This document shows, one piece after another, positions 8,372 to 16,906 of a stretch of 64,000 nt of DNA (position 1 is its first letter; every line of letters begins with the position of its first letter). Origin of the DNA: Ignavibacteriaceae bacterium (lineage in GTDB: Bacteria > Bacteroidota > Ignavibacteria > Ignavibacteriales > Ignavibacteriaceae); the NCBI GenBank assembly GCA_008933765.1, contig WBUK01000003.1, forward strand, positions 1 to 64,000. Direction: 5' to 3'. The notes under the pieces were generated by a model, which did no database searches, was not told where the DNA came from, and saw only the letters and a list, made by a program, of their open reading frames with translations. The translations under genes and the position numbers were made by a program.

Positions 8372-10993
8372 ATGATTAATAAATCGTTTTCACTAAGGGT
8401 ATCTGTCCTATCTTTGTTGTTCTTTTCTTTTACAACATTTGGACAGGTCACTCTTTTCACAGGTCAACTTCCGGGTGGGACTGATAACGATAATCCCTAC
8501 GAACTTGGTACGAAGTTTCAGGTATCTCAGGTGGCAAAAATTACCGCCATCAGATTTTATAACACTCTAAACGAAGCCGGTGCTCATACCGGAAATATTT
8601 GGGATGCCAACGGAAACCTGATTACATCTGTTGTGTTCGTGGGTGAAGCAGGTGAGGGTTGGAAAACCGCCAATCTGACAACTCCTTTGACGATTTATCC
8701 GGATAATATCTGGACTGTTTCAGTTAACACCAACAACGAATATGCCTACACCCACAACGGGCTGATCACTTCAGTACAGAATGGGATTATTTTTTCCGTT
8801 GAAGACGGAAATAATGGTGTTTTCAACACTACACCGGGCAACTTCCCCACTTCTTCCTTTTCACATTCTAACTATTTCAGAGATGTGGTGGTGGAAGAAG
8901 TGCTGAGCCCCGAACTTCCGGCTATTGCACTCTCATGGCCCCTTGGCGGCACACAGATTTATTCAAATTCTCAAACTTTTCTCTGGTATTTGAACTATCC
9001 CTGGGGTGCTCCTGTCACTTACGAGCTGAATATTTCAACCGATCCTGCAATGGCTACATATAGTTCGTACAATGCAGGTAACCAGCAACAGTTCACCGTG
9101 AACGGGCTACTGAACGGCACAACTTATTATTGGAGGGTCAGGGTTATCGATTCGCACGGTTGGGTGATTAACACTTCGGCTGTCGAAAGTTTTGTTTCAC
9201 CTCCTAATGCGGTTACACCCGAGGCGGTGCCATCCTGGCCTATCGGAGGACCAACAGTTTACACGCTTAACCCAACTTTGTTCTGGTACCACAACATTGC
9301 TGCATTCGGACTTGATTACGAAATAGAAGTCCGTCAGGGTGATGCAACTGCTCTTACAGGGGTTGCAAACTATACCACCAACGGCAACAGGTACCACCAA
9401 CTCAACGGTTTGGAAGCAGGCAAACAATATTCATGGGCAGTTCGTTCACACGGCGCAGCGGGTTTTTCAGCTTGGTCTGCTCCGCAAACTTTCACAACTT
9501 ATGGTGTATTAAGTGTGCTTGTACCTGTTCCTTCATGGCCCGTGGGCGATCCTGAAGTTTACACCACTTCACCTACTCTTTTCTGGTATCTGAATGAAGC
9601 AGGTGTCGGGCTTTCTTATGATATTGAAGTTGTTGAAGGGAACGATCCTTTTACAGGGACCCCTACTGCAACAGGAATCCCGGGCACATATTATCAGTTG
9701 GCCAACCTCGATAACGGAACAGTTTACAGATGGAAAGTTCGCTCGGTAAGAGGTCTTGAAACTTCCGACTGGTCGGCTGAAGCACAATTTCACACTTATT
9801 CACCGGCACCCGATCCGGGGCCCGTTGTTCCGAATCTTTCCTGGCCTGTTGGCAATACTACGGTTTACAACACTTCCACTACACTCAGTTGGTGGCTCGG
9901 AGTGGCTTCTGACGGTTACACTTTTGATGTTGAATTTACCGACGGCGGTGCTTTAACGGGAAATCCGACAGTCACGGGCATCACTTCACTTAGTCATTTC
10001 ATTCCGTTGTTGCATGCCGGAAAAACTTATAAATGGAGTGTGCGCTCGAAAAAGAACAATGTTTATTCCGCATGGGCTGCGGAAGAAGAGTTTACTACCA
10101 TTTCAGGAATTGCCGCTGTTGATGTGCCCGTGCCTTCATGGCCCATTGGCGACAATACTGTTTATACTACCGACCAAAGACTTTCATGGTACATGAACGG
10201 GCCCTCTGCCGGTCTAACTTATAATTTGAGGTATTCCGTTAATCCTGATATGTCAGGCGCAATTGTGATCCCCGGAATTTCCGAGACAGGTTATGACCTT
10301 TCAAATCTGGCACTGGGAACCAGCTATTACTGGGAAGTTAATTCTTCCGATGGCGTTGTTACTTCGGCTTGGTCTCCAACTGCTTCATTTGTTACATGGT
10401 CCGGTTCCTGGGTTGTTGTCCCAAGACCGGGAAGCCCTGCTCAGGGTGTTTATATTTCAAGTTCTGCGCCTACTTTAACATGGTACCTGCCAACCGCAGG
10501 AAATGCAGTTACCGGATACAGTGTGCAGATTGCTGATAACCCCAACTTTATCAATGCTGTTACAAAACAGACATCGGAGACAAATCTTTCGATTTTAACT
10601 GCTTCGGGGCAGAATACTGTCTATTGGAGAGTCAGCTCGATGAATGCAAACGGAGACCTTTCAGCTTATTCATCAACTTCTGTGTTTTCGAATAACTCAC
10701 CAAACTCGGTTAACGATGGTGAAATTCCCACACAGTTTGAATTGAACCAAAACTATCCGAACCCGTTCAACCCGTCAACCACTATCAGTTTTAGTGTTCC
10801 GAAAGAATCTTTCGTAACAATAAAAATTTATGATGTAACCGGAACTCTGGTGAAAACTTTAGTAAGCGAGAACAAAGTGGTTGGCAATTACAAAGTAACA
10901 TTCGACGCTTCTGCACTTGGCAGTGGTGTTTACTTCTACCGCTTAGAAGCCGGCGATGTAGCTATCACCAAGAAGATGATGCTTCTGAAGTAA
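8372..10993 (+). CDS. T9SS-exported modular surface protein (DUF4082 + six WPxG modules)
   Basis: An 873-residue secreted protein. Residues 1-24 are a signal peptide. Residues about 30-175 match the DUF4082 pattern (ITAIRFYNTLNEAGAHTGNIW, then GEGWKTANLTTP). Six modules of about 95-100 residues follow, each opening with a SWPxGxxxVYxxxxxLxWYLN-type signature near residues 188, 288, 389, 487, 587 and 687, with a YxWxVR strand late in each, suggesting fibronectin-like beta-sandwiches. Residues about 790-873 are a type A sorting domain: NQNYPNPFNPSTTI, then a beta-rich domain ending KKMMLLK. The protein should cross the outer membrane by the type IX system. No enzymatic module is visible; adhesion or matrix binding is a guess. 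Confidence 0.9.
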   Translation: MINKSFSLRVSVLSLLFFSFTTFGQVTLFTGQLPGGTDNDNPYELGTKFQVSQVAKITAIRFYNTLNEAGAHTGNIWDANGNLITSVVFVGEAGEGWKTANLTTPLTIYPDNIWTVSVNTNNEYAYTHNGLITSVQNGIIFSVEDGNNGVFNTTPGNFPTSSFSHSNYFRDVVVEEVLSPELPAIALSWPLGGTQIYSNSQTFLWYLNYPWGAPVTYELNISTDPAMATYSSYNAGNQQQFTVNGLLNGTTYYWRVRVIDSHGWVINTSAVESFVSPPNAVTPEAVPSWPIGGPTVYTLNPTLFWYHNIAAFGLDYEIEVRQGDATALTGVANYTTNGNRYHQLNGLEAGKQYSWAVRSHGAAGFSAWSAPQTFTTYGVLSVLVPVPSWPVGDPEVYTTSPTLFWYLNEAGVGLSYDIEVVEGNDPFTGTPTATGIPGTYYQLANLDNGTVYRWKVRSVRGLETSDWSAEAQFHTYSPAPDPGPVVPNLSWPVGNTTVYNTSTTLSWWLGVASDGYTFDVEFTDGGALTGNPTVTGITSLSHFIPLLHAGKTYKWSVRSKKNNVYSAWAAEEEFTTISGIAAVDVPVPSWPIGDNTVYTTDQRLSWYMNGPSAGLTYNLRYSVNPDMSGAIVIPGISETGYDLSNLALGTSYYWEVNSSDGVVTSAWSPTASFVTWSGSWVVVPRPGSPAQGVYISSSAPTLTWYLPTAGNAVTGYSVQIADNPNFINAVTKQTSETNLSILTASGQNTVYWRVSSMNANGDLSAYSSTSVFSNNSPNSVNDGEIPTQFELNQNYPNPFNPSTTISFSVPKESFVTIKIYDVTGTLVKTLVSENKVVGNYKVTFDASALGSGVYFYRLEAGDVAITKKMMLLK

Positions 10994-11095
10994 CGGTGGA
11001 AGATAATCTAAAAGTAAATTAAACAGGCGCACACTAATGTTTAAATCGCATTAATAACCTGATTAAATTAACTAATAAAAATCTTTAAAAACTAA

Positions 11096-11132
11096 AAACG
11101 GATCAGCCCCAACAGCTGATCCGTTTTTTTTT
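11096..11132 (+). terminator. Rho-independent terminator of the T9SS protein gene
   Basis: A 10-bp perfect stem ACGGATCAGC / GCTGATCCGT (11098-11107 and 11115-11124) with a 7-nt loop, followed by a run of T to 11132. It lies about 100 bp after the stop codon at 10993. Confidence 0.93.
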
Positions 11133-11618
11133 ACAAAAAATATGATCGTTGATTAAAAAATATTTTTGAACTATGAAGTAAATCCTCACTATTATAAAAC
11201 CAATATCACAATTTTATAACTAAAGCTTCAGTAAAATATTATGTCAAACTCGTCACTGTCATTACTGAACCCAAAATCTTACCGTATCCAAAAACCTTAT
11301 CTCAAGAATCTCAGGGCTATATACGGGTATTATATGAAGCAAAGAATATATCTAAGAGTTGAAAGTTTCTGAAAATAAGGAGGGAAAAAACTAAGGGAAG
11401 TAAAATCATCTGTTATTTTGGTTTATATTTTTCTGTGGAAACATATTTATTTTGCACTTTTATCGCAGTTAAACACGGCGTTTCCGAGTTAGAAATATGT
11501 TAGAAAAATCGCTAAATTAATAGCAATTTATCATAATAAATCAGGACATGAAAGAGAAAAATTTTCCCGTAAACCCTTTATTTATAAGCACTTATGCTTC
11601 TTTGTGTTTCCCCTTTTG
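11133..11618. other. 486-bp intergenic region before the tmRNA 3' end
   Basis: AT-rich, with no ORF of note and no tRNA-like fold that I can see. A short AAGCA/TGCTT hairpin at about 11589-11602 lies just past the tmRNA 3' end (minus strand) and could help end transcription, but it lacks a good T run. Confidence 0.5.
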
Positions 11619-11968
11619 TGGAGGTGGCGGGAGTCGAACCCGCGTCCGAAATTGAGGATCGAAGAATATGCTACGCGCGTAGTCAGAGTTTTAGTTTCAT
11701 TCCGTTTGCTCCCACTGACCGGATCGCACGGCTAATATCCGGTGAGAAGTTCGCCTTTCCTACCCGGAGATCGGATCGGCTATCGTACTAAATCGACGCT
11801 CAATACAGAAACAGTACGAAGTTTCTGCAAGAACGGCAGCCTAATTAACTAAGCTGCGAGGGCGTAATTTTCGCCAGTTATGTTTTTACCGCTGTTTATC
11901 GTGTCTGCGGGTAACACGGCACGCAATTCTAAGCTCCTTCCAACCCCGTCGAAGCCAGTTTCACCCCC
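11619..11968 (-). ncRNA. ssrA: tmRNA (ssrA)
   Basis: Transfer-messenger RNA that rescues stalled ribosomes, about 350 nt. The 5' end (minus strand) reads GGGGGTGAAACTGGCTTCGA from 11968, and the 3' end has the T-arm GGGTTCGACTCCC and acceptor strand CACCTCC ending with discriminator A at 11619; the two acceptor strands pair over 7 bp with one G-U. The next genomic bases are CAA, so the 3' CCA is not encoded. The tag reading frame is at 11849-11875 (minus): resume codon GGC, then GAA AAT TAC GCC CTC GCA GCT TAG, giving GENYALAA. This resembles Bacteroidota-type tags (G-E-x-YALAA). An ORF at 11594-11791 on the plus strand is an artefact of this RNA. Confidence 0.96.
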
Positions 11969-12077
11969 AAAAGTAATTCCTGCAAAAAAAAACAACTAAG
12001 AAATTTGGGTTTACGGCAACAGAATACCTGAAGCCCCCCAAAGTATTTGTGCTATGAATTAAACAATCCACTGCACA

Positions 12078-12626
12078 TTAGACATTCCACCGCACATCTT
12101 TGTTCCCTGTAATTTTGTTCTCGTACCTTGCGGCGGTGAACAAAAAATCGGAAAGTCTGTTCAGAAATATAACGATATTTTCGTTTATCTCCTCTTCACG
12201 GGCTAATTTCACTACCATTCGTTCGGCTCTTCTGCAGACGGTTCTTGCAAGATGAAGTGCAGCCGCACCTTTGCTTCCGCCCGGAAGTATGAAGTGTCGC
12301 AGAGGCTCTAACATACCAGTGTAGCGATCTATTAAATTTTCCAAGTCCGTTGCAAAAATTTCTTCAATTTTCGGAAGTTTTGCCGCTACCCTCGAGTTTG
12401 GATCAGGCGTTGCAAGATTTGAACCCACCACAAACAGCCTGTTCTGAATAATTTGCAGATTTTCAATCAGTTCTTCGCTTTTAAGTTCACTAATTGCCAC
12501 ACCGATAACTGAATTAAGCTCGTCAACGGTGCCGTAAGCGTCAATCCTTACACAATCTTTATCGACACGCAAGCCGCCGTTTAAGGCAGTCTTACCGCGA
12601 TCACCCGTTTTGGTATAAATCTTCAT
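12078..12626 (-). CDS. ATP:cob(I)alamin adenosyltransferase, PduO type
   Basis: A 182-residue enzyme that transfers the adenosyl group of ATP to cob(I)alamin to make adenosylcobalamin. It begins with the ATP-binding signature YTKTGDRGKTAL (residues 4-15) and has DAYGTVDELNSVIG (29-42), a typical CRRAERMVVKLA helix and the terminal motif LNRLSDFLFTAARYEN. Length matches the family. Start ATG 12626. No other corrinoid gene or B12 riboswitch lies nearby, so it probably serves a B12-dependent enzyme encoded elsewhere. Confidence 0.95.
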   Translation of the reverse strand: MKIYTKTGDRGKTALNGGLRVDKDCVRIDAYGTVDELNSVIGVAISELKSEELIENLQIIQNRLFVVGSNLATPDPNSRVAAKLPKIEEIFATDLENLIDRYTGMLEPLRHFILPGGSKGAAALHLARTVCRRAERMVVKLAREEEINENIVIFLNRLSDFLFTAARYENKITGNKDVRWNV

Positions 12627-12739
12627 TTATCTCGCCAATTTTCTACATTAATAACAATCACAGGAGGTTATAGTTCAATTTTGATTTTCAGAAGTGGAAA
12701 TAATAAGTTGTTCGCAGAAAAAAAACAAATTTGACAGTG

Positions 12740-12940
12740 AAAGTGCCAAAACCCTAAATCCTCCGGTTAAAGGCAAAGCAACAACTCGGGTCAGGTAGTT
12801 AAAGTGCCAAAACGCGAAAATCCGCGGGTTAAAGGCAAAGCAACAACTCAGGTCGGGTAATTAAAGTGCCAAAACGCGAAAAATTTTTCAGTTAAAGTGC
12901 GTGATCCTTCAAAAGTTAAAGTGCCTGATCCTTCAAAAGA
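12740..12940. repeat. Minisatellite spanning the 3' end of the GcvT-like gene
   Basis: The word AAAGTGCC recurs at 12740, 12801 and 12863 (61- and 62-bp periods, with GGTTAAAGGCAAAGCAACAACTC inside the first two units), then a 25-bp period follows at 12893 and 12918. The stop codon of the minus-strand gene (12916-12918) lies inside the array, so its last residues are encoded by repeat DNA. Confidence 0.88.
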
Positions 12941-14283
12941 GGAAATTCTTTAACGATTACTTCACCCTTTTCGAAAAACAGCTTTTTCCCCGGAGTCATG
13001 TGCGTTTGTTTCACTACTCCAACCGCCGCTCGTGAACCGTTATGGCTTATTGACGAAACCGTAGTCAAAACCCCAACTTCTTTGCCTTCCTCATCCGTTA
13101 AGAAAACAGGAAGAGCGGGTAAACGATGCAGCCCATCGCCACGGCTCTCTTTTGTGCTCCCCGAATCGCTCGCCGAACCGGGTGCACCACCCAATGCAGC
13201 AGGCTCTTCCCCTAATATGGCGGGCGCACCCTTAAATGCAGCAGGTGCACCACCCAATGCAGCAGGCTCTTCCCCTAATATGGTGGGCGCACCATTAAAA
13301 TCGGCAGGCAAAGCAGAACTCAAAAATTCCCCCGAAACCACCTCTAAAGGTACAAACTTACGCTGCACACGCTCGAAAAACTCAGGTCGCAAAAGCGTAT
13401 CCCTCCCGATGAAATTCTTCTTCCCCGACGCCACTTCATCCGTCAGCTCAATCTCAAACGGGTGAAAAATATCAACAATTTCAGCAGCCCCCGGCACAAC
13501 CGATTTAATATTCAACTCAGTAATCGCCTCTTCACCCACAAACCCAAGGGAAAAAGGTCCCTGATACTCCAGAACAAAGTTCGTCAGTTTTTTAATCGCA
13601 GTTTCACTTCCGTAAATCAGGTATCGGTCAATCTTACCGGCAAACCGATACTTCAGCAACGAAAAAACCATCTCCTCAAACTCGAAGAAATACACCCTTT
13701 CCGGTTCCTCATCAATAATCCCCGAGATAAGAATAGTAGCCGATTCCGCCTGCGGCCCATACACCTCGAGCGCACCAATCGTACCGGTAACATCTGTAAC
13801 CGTAACCTCATCCTTAGCGATGTAGCGGTTTATCCAGCGCGTTAATTTTTCCGAACAGTTCACGCTGCCGAAAAGAAGAATCCTATCTGTCTCAGTAACT
13901 ACGAGCACCGAGTCAATAATGCCCCCCCTGTCGTTACAAAAGATAGTTCTGCGACACTTCCCCACCTCCAAATCGAGCAGATTATTGGTAGTCAGTCTGT
14001 CAAGGAAAATCAGGGCATCTTTGCCGGTCAGTTCAATCGTGCAAAAAGCGGAAATATCCCTGAAAGCAGTGCCGTTTTCAATCAAATTTTTTTCGTGTGA
14101 AGTGCCGCCGGGTGTAAGTTCGAGTGCGCTGCTGCTCCCCCGTTGGGCATAGTTATAACCTTTTTCCTCAAGCAAATCCTGAAGTGGTGAGCGTGCGGTT
14201 CGCGGGCTTGCGTTTCCCCGCAATGGGATAGCACCCGCAGTGTGCGAAAATCCAAAATTCGGACTGTTTGATCTAATACTCAT
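12916..14283 (-). CDS. GcvT/YgfZ-like folate-binding protein
   Basis: A 455-residue member of the glycine-cleavage T-protein / YgfZ fold family when started at ATG 14283. A GTG at 14370 would add 29 low-complexity residues but lies inside a perfect hairpin, so I prefer 14283. Core motifs: FRDISAFCTIELTGKDALIFLDRLTTN, CRRTIFCNDRGGIIDSVLVV, ALEVYGPQA and SGKKNFIGRDTLL. The YgfZ hallmark KGCYxGQE is absent and no P- or H-protein gene is near, so the exact role (tetrahydrofolate-dependent aminomethyl transfer or Fe-S assembly help) is open. Between the central and C-terminal barrel parts there is a repeat-derived Gly/Ala/Pro insertion (about residues 325-385). Confidence 0.82.
   Translation of the reverse strand: MSIRSNSPNFGFSHTAGAIPLRGNASPRTARSPLQDLLEEKGYNYAQRGSSSALELTPGGTSHEKNLIENGTAFRDISAFCTIELTGKDALIFLDRLTTNNLLDLEVGKCRRTIFCNDRGGIIDSVLVVTETDRILLFGSVNCSEKLTRWINRYIAKDEVTVTDVTGTIGALEVYGPQAESATILISGIIDEEPERVYFFEFEEMVFSLLKYRFAGKIDRYLIYGSETAIKKLTNFVLEYQGPFSLGFVGEEAITELNIKSVVPGAAEIVDIFHPFEIELTDEVASGKKNFIGRDTLLRPEFFERVQRKFVPLEVVSGEFLSSALPADFNGAPTILGEEPAALGGAPAAFKGAPAILGEEPAALGGAPGSASDSGSTKESRGDGLHRLPALPVFLTDEEGKEVGVLTTVSSISHNGSRAAVGVVKQTHMTPGKKLFFEKGEVIVKEFPLLKDQAL
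13181..13306 (-). repeat. 63-bp in-frame tandem repeat in the GcvT-like gene
   Basis: Two 63-bp units start at 13181 and 13244 (plus-strand GGTGCACCACCCAATGCAGC). They encode 21-residue copies of the form F(N/K)GAP(T/A)ILGEEPAALGGAP. The unit is a multiple of three and adds a flexible loop between conserved domains. Confidence 0.9.
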
Positions 14284-14366
14284 AGTCGGATCTGTTTTAG
14301 ATGATATTAATGATGATATAAATGACGATTCAAATGATGGTTTTCTTGCAGCTTGCAAATCTGCCC

Positions 14367-14401
14367 GCACCTCACTTCATTTCTCCAAAGAAGTGAGGTG
14401 C
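14367..14401. other. Perfect 12-bp hairpin between lipoprotein and GcvT-like genes
   Basis: GCACCTCACTTC (14367-14378) and GAAGTGAGGTGC (14390-14401) are exact inverted repeats around an 11-nt loop. It lies 18 bp after the stop of the upstream minus-strand lipoprotein gene. There is no T run on either side, so it is either a processing/stability hairpin or a leader element of the downstream gene rather than a standard terminator. Confidence 0.75.
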
Positions 14402-14418
14402 AGAGTAAAATAAATAAA

Positions 14419-15303
14419 TCAGTATCTCGTAACTTTTTCCGGGTATCTGGTATTCACATAGAGCGAATCCATCCAAATGTAGGTTACGGTATCAATCAGC
14501 GTGATAATCGTATCGTTATCGCGGTAAACAAATTCAATATAGTCGGGGTACTTATCTCCGTTTGCGTCGGTCATAATTCGTTTTTGGTTCACACCTTCAT
14601 AAGTAAGCAGCAGGTGCGGTTTGCTCTTAAAACCGTCAACAAAGAAATAGTTGAAGTACTCCGTTGAATTTCTCGGTTGAAAGTAGAAATCAACTTTTAC
14701 ATACGGAATATTTTTAGCCGCCCAGTTCTGCATACTAAGCGCTCTGAACCCGCCATGCGAAGGGGTATATTTCTCCCAAAGCCGTGTGAAGTTTCTTCCT
14801 TCAGTTTGAAACCCGGTCATGAAGAAAAGTGCAGTACCTAAGCGGGTTGAATCGTAATCGATGAAGCTTTGGTCGTATCCGATAACATTTTTTATTTCTA
14901 TCAACCTGTCCCGTTCCATTCCTTCACGGGAAGTGGCAATAAGCGCAAACACCAATTTGCCTGATGATTCTGACCTGTAAATAACCGCAGCGGGGGGAAT
15001 ATCACTCGAGTTCGGTATGTCTTCCTTAACAAGATAACTCCCCTTTGGATAACTCTTGATTACCGCTTCAATCAGGTCTATAGTATCACCGGGGAACCGG
15101 TTTTTCGTCTGGCGTTTCCTTTTAGCCAAATTATACTCCTGAATCGAAAGGTCTTTATCCGGCTGATCTTCCACAAGGTCAGTGCTCGCAGTTGAGCCGA
15201 CATCCGTCGGGTCATCACTGACAGAATCACTTCCGCCGCAACCGGCAAAATGTATTGCGCCGGCGTAAAAAATGACAAAAAGAATAAAATATTTTAACTT
15301 CAT
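14419..15303 (-). CDS. Predicted lipoprotein of unknown function
   Basis: A 294-residue protein with an N-terminal signal ending FAGCGGSDS, a probable lipobox with Cys22, then an acidic Ser/Asp/Thr linker. The remaining about 230 residues are rich in aromatic and charged residues (for example YTPSHGGFRALSMQNWAAKNIPYVKVDFYFQPR) and end with a repeat-poor beta-rich segment. I recognise no named family. It is upstream of the GcvT-like gene and 15 bp downstream of the M20 peptidase gene on the same strand, suggesting co-transcription with the peptidase. Confidence 0.75.
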   Translation of the reverse strand: MKLKYFILFVIFYAGAIHFAGCGGSDSVSDDPTDVGSTASTDLVEDQPDKDLSIQEYNLAKRKRQTKNRFPGDTIDLIEAVIKSYPKGSYLVKEDIPNSSDIPPAAVIYRSESSGKLVFALIATSREGMERDRLIEIKNVIGYDQSFIDYDSTRLGTALFFMTGFQTEGRNFTRLWEKYTPSHGGFRALSMQNWAAKNIPYVKVDFYFQPRNSTEYFNYFFVDGFKSKPHLLLTYEGVNQKRIMTDANGDKYPDYIEFVYRDNDTIITLIDTVTYIWMDSLYVNTRYPEKVTRY

Positions 15304-15318
15304 GATGTAATCATCCTG

Positions 15319-16686
15319 TTATAGTTTAGCAAATTCCTGCATGAAATAAGCCGAACTGATTACCCCCAGTTTGAAGTGGTTAAGGTCAAAATGTTCATCA
15401 GGTGAGTGAAGATTTTCCGTATTCAAACCTAAGCCCATTAACACGGTATCGGCACCGAGAATTTTCTTGAAATCTGCCACAATGGGAATACTTCCACCTT
15501 CACGCTGATAAACAGTTTCTTTTCCGAAAGCTTTGCTTAAAGCCGTAGCTGCAGCCTCCACCGCTTTCGAACCTAAAGGAACTAAACACGGTTCGCCGCC
15601 GTGCACCGAAGAAACTTTAACTTTCACCGATTTCGGTGCAATGCTTTTTACGAACTTCTCGAAAAGTTCACCGATCTTTTCAGGGTTTTGGTTGGCAACT
15701 AACCGCATACTTATTTTTGCGCTCGCTTTAGAAGGAATCACAGTTTTTGCACCTTCACCCTGAAAGCCGCCCCAGATGCCGTTACAGTCGAGCGTTGGTC
15801 GTGCACCTGTTCTTTCAATCACGCTGTAGCCGGCTTCTCCCTGCAGTTCTTCCACATCCAGGTGTTTTTTATACTCATCCTCGTTGAACTCAAGTTTGGC
15901 AAGGTTATCTCTTTCGGTTTGTGTAAGCTCAACCACATCATCGTAGAAACCGGGAATAGCAACGCGCCCCTGGCTGTCGTGCATCTTAGCTATCATTTGC
16001 GCCAGAATATTAATCGGGTTTGCAACAGCGCCGCCAAAAGTACCTGAATGAAGGTCGCGCCGCGGTCCCGTAACTTCCACTTCCATATAGCATAACCCTC
16101 GCAGCCCGTAAGTGAGGGTGGGCAGCATCGGCGCATACAAGGCTGTATCTGAAACAAGCACTACATCACAGGCGAGCATCTCTTTGTATTCTTCAAGGAA
16201 AGGTGCAAGGTGCGGGCTTCCGATTTCTTCCTCACCTTCGATAATAAATTTAACATTCAGTGGGAGTTCGCCTTCGGTTGCGTTCAGCGTTTCGATGCTT
16301 TTAACATGCATAAAAACCTGCCCTTTATCGTCGGTGGCGCCTCTTGCCCATATTTTCCCATCCTTAATCACGGGTTCAAATGGGTTGCTGTGCCAGAGTT
16401 CAATCGGATCAACCGGCTGCACATCATAATGACCGTAAATCAGAAGTGTTGGCGCGTCTTTGCTTTTTATTTTTTCACCAAAAACAACGGGGTGCCCCTC
16501 GGTTTGAAAAATTTTCACATTCTCAAGCCCCGCTTTTCTCATTTTTTCCGCTGCAAATTCAGCGCACTTTTGCATATCTTCCTTTTTCTCAGGAAGTGTA
16601 CTGATACTTTCGTACCGCAAAAAATCTTTCATTTCATCGATAAATCTGTCGATGTTCGATTCTACAAACTCTTGTATCTTATCCAT
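15319..16686 (-). CDS. M20 family dipeptidase/metallopeptidase
   Basis: A 455-residue zinc peptidase of the M20 family (carnosinase/DapE-like). Metal ligands are visible in YGHYDVQP (His and the following Asp), ARGATDDKGQ (bridging Asp), EGEEEIGSPH (general-base Glu and ligand Glu), VLVSDT (Asp ligand) and LHSPDEHF near the C-terminus (His ligand). RRDLHSGTFGG marks the dimerisation domain insertion. Length fits cytosolic dipeptidases of this family. No signal peptide is seen, so peptide breakdown in the cytoplasm is expected. Start ATG 16686. Confidence 0.93.
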   Translation of the reverse strand: MDKIQEFVESNIDRFIDEMKDFLRYESISTLPEKKEDMQKCAEFAAEKMRKAGLENVKIFQTEGHPVVFGEKIKSKDAPTLLIYGHYDVQPVDPIELWHSNPFEPVIKDGKIWARGATDDKGQVFMHVKSIETLNATEGELPLNVKFIIEGEEEIGSPHLAPFLEEYKEMLACDVVLVSDTALYAPMLPTLTYGLRGLCYMEVEVTGPRRDLHSGTFGGAVANPINILAQMIAKMHDSQGRVAIPGFYDDVVELTQTERDNLAKLEFNEDEYKKHLDVEELQGEAGYSVIERTGARPTLDCNGIWGGFQGEGAKTVIPSKASAKISMRLVANQNPEKIGELFEKFVKSIAPKSVKVKVSSVHGGEPCLVPLGSKAVEAAATALSKAFGKETVYQREGGSIPIVADFKKILGADTVLMGLGLNTENLHSPDEHFDLNHFKLGVISSAYFMQEFAKL

Positions 16687-16906
16687 TTATTCCGATCTCC
16701 AGGACCAATTGTTTTTAAAAATGTGAATTGTTCTCAGTTAAAAAACAAAAATCATAATAATCAAGCCTCAGCATTGAAGTTTTCAAAAAATTGTTCTGCT
16801 GTTGTTAAAACGATAATTGCTATATTTAATTTTTTAATTTCATTTAGATTACAAATTTAACCAGAATTTTGCTGTTAACAAATAAGGAGCTTGCCGAAAG
16901 GCATAA

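Noticed and set aside
11594-11791. 65-codon ORF on the plus strand
   Set aside because: It lies across the tmRNA gene and its 3' flank; the RNA explains the sequence.
12740-12940. Possible CRISPR array because of evenly spaced AAAGTGCC words
   Set aside because: Only three units, repeats continue through the spacers, no cas genes; it is a simple tandem duplication.
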